Assembly: GCF_023278565.1 (NCBI RefSeq)
Contig: NC_064678.1
Span: 5,270,001 to 5,334,000, forward strand
From: Colletotrichum lupini
Taxonomy: Eukaryota > Ascomycota > Sordariomycetes > Glomerellales > Glomerellaceae
Direction: 5' to 3'
Length of the DNA: 64,000 bases
The translations under genes were made by a program, and so were the position numbers. Positions 34,223 through 45,300 of this stretch are shown here, in pieces (positions within the stretch are counted from its first letter, which is position 1; each line of letters starts with the position of its first letter). The notes below the pieces were generated by a model, which worked only from the letters and a program-made list of their open reading frames with translations, was not told the origin of the DNA and did not search any database.

Positions 34223-36307
34223 GGTACCGGACGTCGAGGTCAACACAGGTCTAGCAACCAAAATTTCGGATCCTATCTTCGCCTTCTGAGAGGGCAAGAG
34301 ACGATTTAAAGGAACAGTGACATTTGCCAAGGCCCAAAACCTCCTTGGACGCTGTCTGTCTTGCCGCCATCCCGGGACTTACTACTTTCTTCTTTCAGAT
34401 ATCAAACCCTGGAGTTGGCAGCTTCTGCCACATGACCACAGGCTCCCAGCATACGGCTCGACCAGTGATATCTCCCGTGATTGTGGATGGATGCATGGTT
34501 TGCAACTGCACCGATAGGAGGAAATGTTTGTTTACGGGGTTCATCATAGTATGGGGGAGAGCGGCACATGTTATCGAAAGTGGTGGGGTTGGGCCTCTTT
34601 CCAACGGAATGTAACAGTGCTGGATTGCCTTTGTTGGTCAAGCCTCATGACCAGGGTTGATCCAGGCACCTCAATCTACCAGAGGCAGCGGGAGAAACTA
34701 GCAATCAGATGAAGGGGCAAGGAACGGGATGAAGCGGTGGACGCGGGGGACTCGGGTGTTTGCACATGAGACGAACCAGCACGCAAGAAAGAAGAAACAA
34801 AAGCTGGGAAAGAAAATCAAGAAGAAGAAAGCAACGATGAAGCCTCAGCTTATGCTTGACATATCTGAAAGTCATGATATTTGACAGGAACACCGCGAGT
34901 CTGGATACATCAAGATGCAATGTCCTGGACAGTGAAGTGAGGTCGAAACAGGCGTGCAGGGCATTGCCAGGAACGGAATGCGGAGGCAACAAGGCGCAGC
35001 CCCACGTTGCGGTGCGGCATTTCGATCCGGGCTTCCCAAATCGACGGGGGTCTAGCCGGGGTCGAGGGGCGTCAGCTGGGACTTCTTGGCTTCTTGTCAG
35101 GAGAGAGGATCATCAGGATGTAACCCTCGAGGGCACTGCAGACTTGGGCTTCTTGCTGTGGATGCGTCTTTGGAAAGCCCCTGTATCCGTACCGAGACAA
35201 CGCCACTGGCTTTGCCACGAGATTGCGGGGGGCAAAGGCGAGAAGCAAATGCATCTGTCAGTTTGTCGATATCCCAGGCGTTTGGTGCGGCGGCGCGCAG
35301 TGTCTTGCTTTTGGGTTCTTGGGTGAAACGAGTCCAGGCCAGACGACTCCCTCAATGCGGTGCGAGGTACTTGTAAGAATTATTCAGCCTAGGTGTGATG
35401 ACACGGATTCGTGCATTTTCATCACTCTGATCCGTTGATTGATTCGTACGTATTCATCAACAAGCAAATGCAGCCGGCTAATTTGACAGGTTGCCTGCCG
35501 TGTATTGTTGTGTTCCATTTCGGTACGCGGCGATGCGACAGCGCGGTACTGACTCAACCGAAGCCAAGGGCGACGACGAACTGGCGACAACGCCGATTGG
35601 AAGAACCAAATAACGCAACGAGAAGGGGCGGTGGAAATGGGAGGTCACATAGGCCCAATTCGAGTCGTGGAGGGCCCGTAATATATGACTTTTAGATGCC
35701 TGCGACCCGCAACAAGAGTGCGGGATTGAGCTCCGAGTCCGTAAACGTCAGGTCGACGAGGGTCTTTTGTTCGGTCACCGGTCCAGCCAGATGGAGGTTC
35801 TTGTAGGATCATGAGTGTGCGGCAATCTGGTGGTTCATCTTCTCCGAATGAGATGGATGCGACGCCATGCAGGCTGCGTATTGATGAGCTGATGATCGGT
35901 CATCAGATCCCGAACCGGATCCCTCGACATTGACATTCTGGCGTGGAAAGACATCGCCATTGTCTTTGCATGATGTTGGAATATGGAAATCAATGGAAAA
36001 AACACAAGTTGTGTTGGGGTGATGTGGAGGATTCGTACACCGTGCAGAAAGCAAGAGGTGAACTTTGAGTGACAACTTCTGGACAGGGGAAGTCGCTTCA
36101 AGATGGGGGAGGGTGCCGGGAACATAAGTTTGTCGTTTGTACACAGTGCGTGATTGATAACTCCAACTCAGGAAAGTTCGTCCGAAAGGGAAGGGAGGAA
36201 CGAAAAGGAACGAAGACTAAAAAGCAACGTCGTTTTTTCAGCCCAAAACACCACAACTTTTCTCACCAGTGCAAAACAGGACTGTAGTTGCGACAAGAAG
36301 CAAAAGA
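34223..36307. other. Intergenic, upstream of cellobiose dehydrogenase
   Basis: About 2.1 kb. It should hold the cellobiose dehydrogenase promoter. Many short overlapping frames occur on both strands, but none shows a recognisable domain or consistent coding. Confidence 0.5.
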
Positions 36308-36402
36308 TGATCAGTGGGAGGCTTGAACTCCCGGCCTTGGCATTACACAACATTTCAGGTGAAATATTAGTACCACGCTCTAACCAACTGAGCTAACCGA
36401 CC
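36308..36402 (-). tRNA. tRNA-Ile(AAU) with intron
   Basis: Reading down the minus strand from 36402: acceptor GGTCGGT, D-arm GCTC..GAGC, anticodon stem TGGTA/TGCCA with loop CTAATAA (anticodon AAT), T-arm GGGAG-TTCAAGC-CTCCC, acceptor ACTGATC and discriminator A. A 21-nt intron follows position 37, the canonical site. Mature length is 74 nt before CCA addition. Confidence 0.93.
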
Positions 36403-36827
36403 AGATGGGGTGCCGTGATTGGCTGATGATCAACCAGCTGGGATAACCCTTCATGAAGGCTTAGTTTGGACCGCCTGATCTTCTACTTGAGTTTGAGGAT
36501 CACTTTCGCGACTGGAGGGATGGCAAGATATCGGGTGTTTCTCTATGAGTAAATTTCATTGTGCGATCTATTCTACACATTTAACATGCAAAAGTATAAC
36601 AGCTGCTCCTCTCCGAACCTCTGGTATTTTTTTTGGCGTACGAAAACAAGAACCTCTGCTCTATCATAGCCACCCAAACGCCTACTACATATGCCGCAAT
36701 GCCCGCTATGCAAGTTTTAACAAATGATGCAGATCTAGACAAAAGATGAACAAAACATGATGTGACGAATAAAGAATACAGGAAAAGCATAGAAGATAAC
36801 AATCGCGGCCCATGCTCCATCCCCGGT

Positions 36828-38537
36828 CTATGAATCGAAGATGGCGCCGTATGCGGGAATACCCCTGCTCTCAAGTCCATATACAACCTTCCTCGTCACC
36901 TTTTGGTTCGAAATAATGACAACGGCTTCGCAGGGTCCCATCTTCTTCTTGCTCGTCTTCGTCGTGGGAACACCCTCATTCTGCGCAAGACCCAGAGCCT
37001 GGCGACGACTATTCTCCCAGATGCGATACGTGATCGCAACCAAGTCAGGCCGGCCCGTCTTCTTGGTATCAATGATGACGGCGTCCGGGTCGGCACGGTA
37101 GAGCGCATCGATGACGGCCTGACCATATGTCTCGGCCGGCCGCTGCGTCGACCAGATGATGCGCACGGGGTGATCTGGCCTCTGCACGAAGAGACTCAGG
37201 CACGGTCCGATTCCCGAACCCGTAGCGATGACGATGCACGGCTCAAAGAGACCGGCCACGCGCAGAACGCCGTACTGCGGAACGCCACGGGTCCAGATCT
37301 TTTTTGGCGGATTCTTGATGATCTTGTTGGTCCAGTCGCCCGCATTCGAGACGAGAACGGAGAAACCCTTCTTGCCAGCGTTGGATAGGCCACCTGTTGA
37401 CTGGGCCTTCTCGACGTCGGTGGATGGGGCGGCGGGGTTTGGGATCACGGCGAAAGCGTGGGTCTCGCGGAGGGGCGCGTCGGTGAGGCGGACGGCTTGG
37501 CCGTAGTGAACGTCTGCGTAGTTGAAGTTGAGCTTGACAACGTGGTTTGACATTGCCTCGGCTTCGACATCGCGCAGGCGGAGACGGGTCCAGGGGTACG
37601 CGACCAGGAGGGTGATGACGATGAGCATCCAGAATGACGGCGTCAGGATGAGAGATACGGCGTAAGGGGTACCGGCCGTGGTGCTGTCGTCCGCGGCGAG
37701 CATCAGGACAAGGGCCCAGAAGAATACGATGACGGACCAGCCCAAGAAGCGATGGGTCCCCTCGAACCAATTGTGAAGAAGGACACGGGCCCTGGGGTGT
37801 GCGAAGCCAATGATGGCAGCGAGAAGGGCGCAGATGAGGTAGCTGTCGAGGAGGATGTAGGCTCGCACGGCGTTTGATGGGTTCTTGAGCTGGGCCGTGA
37901 GGACGACGAGGAACGCAATGAACCAGAAGAAGGAGGCCACACCGCAGCCGCTGTGGATGCCGCCGTATGAGTAGATTTTGGCAAAGGTGCGGCGGATGCT
38001 GAGGGGTGCCTTCGCAGATGGGAAGAGGACGAAGAGTTTGAAGAGAGCGTTGACCGTGTGCTCGTTGCGGATGAAGAGGGCGACGAGGATGTTTGCTGAG
38101 ACGGCTGTGGCGCAAGTTTGGGGCGTGAGCGGGATGCCTCCGATGAGGGAGCGGATGATGACGAAGATGAGAGCGGCGATGTTTCCAAAGAACGCGAGAC
38201 TGAAGATGCGTCTGTAGACGGAGCCGAAGTTCCAGCGCAGGTATCGGTAAGGACGGTTGCCCTTCTTTGAGGGAACGGGAATCTCGTCTTCTTCGTCGTC
38301 AGTGTCATCGACTGAGCTACTTGATGCAGGGGGAGTCGGGGGTTGAGAAGGAGCGCCATCAGGGACTACGAGAGTATGCGTTGATGAGTTGCTGCTCGGC
38401 GGGAAGAAGACTTTAGTCGGCGGCGTCAAGTTGAGCTCGGAACTGTTCTCGTCGCCGGGCTTGATTTGAATGTCGTGGTGAACATCATCTACAACGGGCA
38501 CTGGTAGTGTGACTGAAGAAGATGTTGTGAAAGACAT
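36828..38537 (-). CDS. tmpA: TmpA-like integral membrane flavoprotein
   Basis: Intronless, 569 residues. The first 95 residues are low-complexity (Pro/Ser/Thr with an acidic DDTDDEEDE run). Six hydrophobic segments follow between about 105 and 320, including FSLAFFGNIAALIFVIIRS, FFWFIAFLVVLTAQL and WSVIVFFWALVLMLAADD. A C-terminal cytosolic ferredoxin-reductase-like half carries IVIATGSGIGPCLSLF (nucleotide binding) and RIIWSTQRP, ending AVVIISNQKVTRKVVYGLESRGIPAYGAIFDS. This ending and the overall layout match Aspergillus nidulans TmpA, a membrane flavoprotein needed for normal conidiation, and the reductase-like tails of related adenylate-forming proteins (family knowledge). It is more likely an oxidoreductase in development or signalling than a ferric reductase. 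The start ATG at 38537 is the first in a long open frame. Confidence 0.82.
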   Translation of the reverse strand: MSFTTSSSVTLPVPVVDDVHHDIQIKPGDENSSELNLTPPTKVFFPPSSNSSTHTLVVPDGAPSQPPTPPASSSSVDDTDDEEDEIPVPSKKGNRPYRYLRWNFGSVYRRIFSLAFFGNIAALIFVIIRSLIGGIPLTPQTCATAVSANILVALFIRNEHTVNALFKLFVLFPSAKAPLSIRRTFAKIYSYGGIHSGCGVASFFWFIAFLVVLTAQLKNPSNAVRAYILLDSYLICALLAAIIGFAHPRARVLLHNWFEGTHRFLGWSVIVFFWALVLMLAADDSTTAGTPYAVSLILTPSFWMLIVITLLVAYPWTRLRLRDVEAEAMSNHVVKLNFNYADVHYGQAVRLTDAPLRETHAFAVIPNPAAPSTDVEKAQSTGGLSNAGKKGFSVLVSNAGDWTNKIIKNPPKKIWTRGVPQYGVLRVAGLFEPCIVIATGSGIGPCLSLFVQRPDHPVRIIWSTQRPAETYGQAVIDALYRADPDAVIIDTKKTGRPDLVAITYRIWENSRRQALGLAQNEGVPTTKTSKKKMGPCEAVVIISNQKVTRKVVYGLESRGIPAYGAIFDS

Positions 38538-41500
38538 GGCTGATACAGGTTAAAGACAAGTAACTAATATTACTATCAGTACCGTCCACCACCAACCTCG
38601 AAAGCTCATCAAATGTGACTTACGAAAGAGAATGAAAGAGTGGCTCTTCTACGTGGGTAGCAGATCCAAGTATATGAAATGCTACGACTGAGAGAGTGGC
38701 CAGTACGAGATAGATGGCCCAAAGAAGGAACTCTTGCACAGAGATGGAGGCCCGTGTGGAATAAGGAATGGGGAGATCGAAAAAGAAAAGAGGGTGCGCA
38801 AGATGATCAGAAAGCACCACTAGATGATGAGGTTTGATACTTGAATGACTGAAAGGAGACAACATCACGACTTGAGGGGGATTCGATGGTCTGATAAATA
38901 CTCCCTTCGTGATCCTCAGGGAATGTCTCTATCAACCCTTCACATGCCTTGGATCCTTGATCCCACGTGTGCCATGATGGGGCGCATTCGACTACAATCG
39001 CATCCGAAATAGAGCCCCTCCAGCGCTGGGGTCTAGCCTCCCTCAAGGTGCCCAATTTGGATCATCGACGGTGGTATACAATGACTGTCGTCTCCGGGCC
39101 AGTCACGTGGGGTAGGATGGAAGGATTGAAGAGAATGCGGGCGGCGGCACGGTCAGCGGCATGGTTGCGTCCAGGGCCGATGTTCCCACGAGAGTGGATG
39201 CGGCCAAGCCGGGTGGCCGGGTCTCAAAATAGATGTGTTGATGGGAAAGTCAGATGTGGAAGTCCTCAGAGTACTTGGATTGGCTGCGCAGACATTGGTG
39301 ACTGCCACATCTTCTCTTTTGCTCAGCGACGGCTCTGCCCTTGGCAGCGTGGCGCATCGAAGGGGATATCCTTAGTAACTAGTTGCATCATAGATGCAAG
39401 GCGTGGTCGAGCCCTAGTACCACGAGAAGCAAGACTTGACTGTTGAAAGATGTGAGGCTTGCAGCTAGCGCAGCCTCACATAGTTCACACAGGTCCCTTC
39501 ACGGCGGCTTGGTCCGAGATATCGGACACTTGTCAGATTGTTAGATGGATATCATGCCACAGGCATCTGCCTGGAATTGGAAGTACAGGATGATGAAGAA
39601 TGGAAGAGATGAGCAATCAGTTCGGAGAGTATAAAACGGTTTGCTGTGCGCGCAGTAGAAGGAAAGGGCTGGAGACTTCTCCCCCATCTGGCCATTGTCC
39701 ACCTTCCACACGTCCTAAATGGGCGAGAATCCATCATATCTCGAGTTTTCCAGGGCCCTCGACACGAAAAGGAGGTCCAACTGAGCTGAGGTGGATGCTT
39801 CGATGGAATGCCAACTGAAGACCCAAGACAACGTTTGTCGGGTTTTGGACTTCCGGGGACACTCACTCGACCGTTTGTTTTCGTGAGCTCAAAGGTGAAC
39901 ACACCGAGGCCGTCGAAACAGGCTCAATGGCCGAGAGTCAGCCTGTCAAAAGTGGATGCGTGTCTCGCCCCAAAGTTGTCACCACGGGAGCTAAGCTTGA
40001 CTTGCACTTACTCGACCGAGTCGAGGAATGGGAGATGTCGTCCCTGACTCCGATCATCTCCCGCCCTTGGCTACCGTGGATGCGCGGGTGCGTACGTGAG
40101 CGAAGACGTACGAACCATGGGCTTGGCCCCATCTCACCACTCCTTCTCTCGCACGGCAGACGCCGAGATACACAGTCATGTCCAGGAAACTGATCCCGGC
40201 CGCTTAGGGATCCGCGCTAGTTCCCTTCTCGAAGTTGTGGCTGGGAGAACTGGCATGGAGAAGTCAATGGGCGGTAGGTGGCATATCTCTCCGATGATGA
40301 GTGGGCTGGCTTGGTTGGCGGCGCCTTTTTCTTGGATGAGTGGATGTGGCACGTAGAACGCCAGGCCGCTGGGAAATCTTCAACGTCGCATAGCAAGTCG
40401 CATATGGATGGACGCTGAAGAGCTGCACCGATAATCGACTCGTTGGCTCCGGTGGCAAGGCGAACTAGTGGCATCCTGTCGCTCGGATTCCAGCTGATGG
40501 CCAAGGTGAACCAGTGTCTCACTGGGAAGAGAAAAAGCAAAGATAGAACCACCTATAACAAGGAAAATGCGATGGACGGAGCGAACGAAAAGTTGACGGG
40601 GAAGGGAGGCCAGAGGAGGGCGTAGAGACTTGACTCCTTTTTCGGAAAAGCGTCTCTCTCCATGCGGCGCTTGAAGGCTCCGCCAGACAGAGGCCTAGCT
40701 ACGTGACATTGGCTGCATTGTTGGCGGAACCCTAAAGTGCTTTGTTCGGTGGCATGGTGACAGGCGCTGGCGCGTGTCATTTGGAGGAGCCGCCGACTGA
40801 TTTGACGCGACACCAAAAGGTAGTCATGCTGACGGGCAGGTATTTTGAGAACAGCGCGGCTGTCGGCACTCGCATCGGGAAATATGACTACTGCCTAGGT
40901 GAGTAGATCGTAGATGGATGACTTACGTCGCGTCTACCGGGCCCAAGACCCCAGGGCCGCAAGGGGTAGCCGAATCTGCACGTCCGAGGCGTGAACCAGC
41001 CACTTGGCGATGGAGCAAGGGAGGGAGGCAACAGAACGCCTCATTTTCCGCCTGTCGCCTGGCGAGGAGGAACATATCGGCGGCATTATCGAACGTCGCT
41101 TATCGTCATTGACCGATACCGTCTTGCCCTACAGCGTAGTCAAGTGCGACACGACCCGGATCAGCGTTCGTGACCTGGACCCAAGCGTGAATGCCCCGGG
41201 GAAGTTGAGTAATGGGTGCCGGCTGGGATGACTGCGGTGACTTGGCTGAGTCAATGGCCAACAACCGAGAATTCCTCGCGGAGCCCCCTCCGGACGATCA
41301 GCGCTGATCAATCATTGATCAGAGGCCAGTCGGGCATCTTTCTTGGGCCGCAAATCCCCACCTGGTTGCTGGGTTCGACGGGTGCCCTTGTCGAGTCTTG
41401 GAAATGCTGCCGTTTCCGAGGCGATTCTCATTCAGCTTTTTTTCTTGTTCAAAGTGGTGATACCAGATGGTTCGATCGGTGCCAGGATGAAAAGACAAGG

Positions 41501-42296
41501 ATGGTGAGATGATGCGCAGATGTGAGCATGGGAGGGGGCCCAGAGGTCGGGAGGTGGTACGTACCGCACCACGCGGGAAAATTAGCCCCCGACGTGCCGC
41601 TGCTATTTCGGGTAAAATCTTCACCGCGTCAAAGACCTATCGGAACCCCATTGGACCAGCGCACGAGAGTCGTACCTGACGGCGTCTCTCCTCTCACCAC
41701 TCAAAATCCTTCCCGCGCTTTTTTTTTTCTTTTTTGGACGAGATTCTCAATCTTGAGCCAACCGCCTTCTCAGATCTGATCGTTGGGGTTGAACAAAATG
41801 CCATGTAACCCCAAAACTTTCTCCAAATAGTCGTCAGCAATGAGCGTCCACTACACATTAGCTCAGTAAGCCGCGATGCTACGCCTTAATGCTTGTGCCG
41901 CCCCCTTGCCTTTACTGCTGACATGATCATTCAATTTGAGGGTTCAATTTCTGAAGAACCAACGTAGCCTGGTGTTGCAGAACGTAAGCCAACACAAGGC
42001 TATGATAGCCTTCTCGAAGGATTTAGGCTTTTCGGTCCTTGATTCCTTTTAGACCTCCGCCGTGTGATGGCTTCACTCCTATTCGACCATGCCCGAAGCC
42101 TTGCTGAAGATATCCCAAAAGACTCTTTCGTTTCTAGTCCGCGTAAACTGCAAGATGACATGTCAAGTAGTCTGTACTATTTCTGTATTTCAACTGCCAC
42201 TGTAGCCTACCCCTCCTATCTATCCCTCTTTGTCATTATATCGTGACTAATCATTCAACATCATTAATATTACCCAAGTCGGCTGAATGCCAACAT
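38538..42296. other. Long intergenic stretch, no supported gene
   Basis: About 3.8 kb of normal composition between the TmpA-like start and the amine oxidase end. Overlapping frames of up to about 160 codons occur on both strands but show no domain, signal peptide or family motif. A T/C homopolymer run is seen near 41718-41735. I see no repeat or tRNA. Confidence 0.45.
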
Positions 42297-44021
42297 CTAG
42301 ATGCTATCCGTGTCATAGTAGGGGTCATCCGGCAAGTAGGGGAACTTGCGAACAACCACATCGCCTTTGTAAGTCCACAGATCAGCCTGCGTAGGCTCGT
42401 AGTCGAGCGCACATGTGTCCGTCTCAGCGTTGAAGGTGAGGACGTCTGTCGTGGTGCCGTTGGAGTAATTGATGCGGACCATGTTGACCGTCTCCACGTT
42501 CGGGCCAATGTCGAAGTAGTTTGCAGGCATCTGTAACAGGGTGAATATGCGCTCATAATCTCACTTGCTGAAGTTGGCTGGACTTACGAATTGAATTCCG
42601 GAGTGAGCCGTAGTGAAGACGGTAGTGGGAAGGTCACCCTGTTAATTGAGTCAGTGCCCGTCTGATGTGGGCGGCTAAAGACATGATGACTCACAGTATG
42701 AGGGACGTGATGCATGCCCAGGTTGAGCCACATCACGAGGTCAGTCTGGTTGAGGCTCTCGCCGTCAAAGAACGCATCAAAGTTGATCGGCGGGTTCTCA
42801 GTGTCTTGATTGTTGTATGGGTGACTGCTGCGGGGCTCCGTGTCCTTGCGCTTCGACACCATGATGTCGTTAACTGCCCACTTAGCGGAGTTCTTGAGAA
42901 TATTCGAGTCCTTGACAGTCAGATGCGCGGCGCCGGTGTACGGCAGGATGCGATAGGCGCGGTACTCGCCGTGCTTGTTTTTGACGTCCTGGTTAAGCAC
43001 AAAGAGTTGGTCCTGGTTGTTGTAGCTCCAATCAAAGCGGCCCTGGTCCTCGTTCTCGATGAACTCGCGCTCCACCTTCATGGTGTTGAACGCCTTGCCC
43101 TTGGACCAGGGGTAGACTTGCGTCGTGGGGACCTGGTGCATGCGCTGGACCGTGTTTTCGGTGCCAAAGATGTCAAAGTCAGCCTTGAAGTTGACCACGT
43201 GGTCGTGCATGCTGCCAGACAGCTGATCGTGGATTTTGAAGCCGTAGCCGTCGTTCTTGGCGTAGAATGCGGCTTGGATGTAGCCGGAGGCACGGACTTC
43301 TACCGCGACGCTGCCGTCGAGGAAAAAGCTGTAGCTGAACATGTAGTCATAATTGCCAACCGTTGAGACGGAACGAATGGTGAAGTAGACATTCTTGGTG
43401 GCTGTGACGTAGTCCTGAGACGAGTGACGAGCCATGGGGTAGTCGGCGTCGAACTCAAACAAGCAGATGCTGTTCAGGTGCGTGTGCGTTGACTCGGAAA
43501 CGTAGAAAGATGAGTTGAGATAGGTGGCATATGAGGGACAGTCGTATCCCTTCAGCAGTTCAAACGCAAACGGGCCAAAACCGTAGTAAGTATCAAGGTA
43601 TGCCACATGAGACTGGGTGGGATCGCTTCCTGAGGGATTGTTAGAAGACCATCTAGCACGGGTTTTCAGTATGGAACTTACCGGCATAGTGAGCCAAAGC
43701 TTCCTGGAGACCAAGTTCGTACAAGATCCTCTGACCCTTGTAGCGAATGTCATAGAGAGCCATGCCGGTATCTCTGTTGAAGCCGACATAGAATGACCAG
43801 CCCATCCACTCAACATACTTCCTCTCAGCGTCGACAGAGTATCTGGCACCTTGGGGAGCAACCGCAGTTGGAGGAGCCATGGTGTCCATAGGAAGAACCT
43901 GGCCTTGTTGATCTGTAGCCGACCAGTCTCCAGCAAAGTTGCCGCCGAGCTTCTCAATGTTGCCGCCCCAGTACGCAGTGCGGAACTCCTCTGTGGTCTC
44001 GTAGAAGACGCCGTTGTAGTA

Positions 44022-44082
44022 TGTCACAAAAAGCGGGCCCACTCTATGTGGGCAGCATTAACCACATCCATATCTCGTGACA
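44022..44082 (-). repeat. 3' terminal repeat of the TRIM
   Basis: 61 bp, plus strand TGTCACAAAAAGCGGG to TCTCGTGACA. It differs from the other copy at one position (CTCT versus CTCC). Confidence 0.9.
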
Positions 44083-44304
44083 CCCCCCCCAGACGCCTAG
44101 AGCCGTTATCCGTGCAATGGGCGTCTGTACTGCGCCTCAGCCCTGCAGATGGCAGCCTCAGCCCCACAGGTGGCAGACCAGTCAGAAAAACCTCTGCCCA
44201 TACGGAGACTCGAACGGCCGCCTCTCGCTTTTTGGGTGCACCCCCTGTAGATAATGCGGCACTTAACCATTGTGGCAATAGCGGATAGGAGCTGGGCTCA
44301 TAAC

Positions 44305-44365
44305 TGTCACAAAAAGCGGGCCCACTCCATGTGGGCAGCATTAACCACATCCATATCTCGTGACA
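44305..44365 (-). repeat. 5' terminal repeat of the TRIM
   Basis: 61 bp, followed on the plus strand by the TAGTA duplication. The near-identity of the two repeats implies a recent insertion. Confidence 0.9.
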
Positions 44366-45300
44366 TAGTACCACCCCTCCAGAATCCACTTGGAAGGGTC
44401 GCGGCCGGTAACGTCAGACATGAAGAACAGCCCCATAGGCATCATCGAGCCGACGTCGAAGATGGAGTCGGGAATACTCCAGAAAGTGTCCCAGCGCTGG
44501 ATGCGGCCGTCATCCTGGTAGTAGGGATCAATACCCCAGATCTCCAAGGTGTCGTTCTCGAGTCCAAGAGCAGTGGCGTTCCAGAGGTCTTTGGTGATGT
44601 CGGCGATGCTCTTGCTGACATCGTAGAGCCATTCTTGCATAGCGTCGTCGTCGGCATCCAAGTTTCGCACGCGACCGCTAGTCTTACGCGTGTAAGGGTA
44701 GTCCAGTCGCTCCCACTTGGTGGTGCCATTGGTGACTGGCAATGGGCCGACTAGAATGTCTTGATACTCAGGCTCCTCAGTGGCGCGGAAGTCAAGTAAG
44801 ACGTGGGCATATCGGGCTGGAGCAGGGCCGCTGCCGTCGATGTATGCCAGAGCGTCCGACTTATTTGGCTGCATGAGCTCGACCAAGACACTATGTGTTT
44901 TCGTCAGAATGGAGACCGATTTGAAGTGAGGTAGTTATAAATCAACTTACATTGTGTTATCCCAGGAGGTAGCATTGTCACTCAGGGTGAGGTTCAACTC
45001 TTTCTGTGCGAAGAGCCATTCGGTTACACCAGCAGCTTCAGGGCCTGTCAGACCACTCCAAATGTTGTCTTTCGGGGCGTCAATGTCCATCGGATCGTGA
45101 ACCACGCAGTCAGCTGGCTCGCTGCCATTGCTGAACTGACGTTTGTTCATAGACTGGCTCAGGGCTTTCCTGCCATGCCCTTTGGCCCTCTGTTGAGCCC
45201 ATGATGTTTTGGGCAGCCCATCAACTTGAGGGATCAAATCTGAGCCTAGGAGAAGCAGTGCTCCCAGGCCAAAGGCTCGAGTTACTGAAGCAAAGCCCAT

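Larger units (their letters stand above)
44022..44365 (-). mobile_element. TRIM-type miniature LTR retrotransposon
   Basis: 344 bp with 61-bp direct terminal repeats (44022-44082 and 44305-44365, 60/61 identical) that begin TG and end CA. The 5-bp target duplication TAGTA is at 44017-44021 and 44366-44370. In element orientation (minus), the inner border of the 5' repeat is followed at once by GTTATGAGCCCAGCTCC, a half-tRNA initiator-Met-type primer site (44288-44304). A G8 polypurine tract (44083-44090) precedes the 3' repeat. The 222-bp interior has no coding capacity and contains A-box/B-box-like strings (TGGTTAAGTG, CGTTCGAGTC). All parts of an LTR element except genes are present, so it must move using proteins of another element. 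Confidence 0.88.
42297..45300 (-). pseudogene. Secreted copper amine oxidase, interrupted by a TRIM element
   Basis: Exons 45300-44951, 44890-43682 (interrupted), 43629-42695, 42638-42588 and 42530-42297. Without the 344-bp insertion and one duplication copy, phases agree and give 809 codons. Signal peptide MGFASVTRAFGLGALLLLGS. Copper amine oxidase hallmarks are present: the catalytic-base region YLDTYYGFGPFAF, the cofactor motif TVGNYDY (Tyr about 497 is the topaquinone precursor), and the copper ligands MHDHV and the later His in the MHHVPHT region. The family oxidises primary amines to aldehydes, hydrogen peroxide and ammonia. The insertion at 44022-44365 brings an in-frame TAA at 44343-44341, so only about 299 residues would be made, lacking the entire catalytic domain. 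The insertion has no flanking GT..AG that would excise it cleanly. Confidence 0.9.

Noticed and set aside
38967..39446. Open frame of 159 codons upstream of the TmpA-like gene
   Set aside because: No motif or coding-like composition; it overlaps comparable frames on the other strand.
44022..44365. The amine oxidase insertion as an intron
   Set aside because: Its borders lack a GT donor and AG acceptor that would restore the frame, and it has LTRs, target duplication, primer site and polypurine tract instead.
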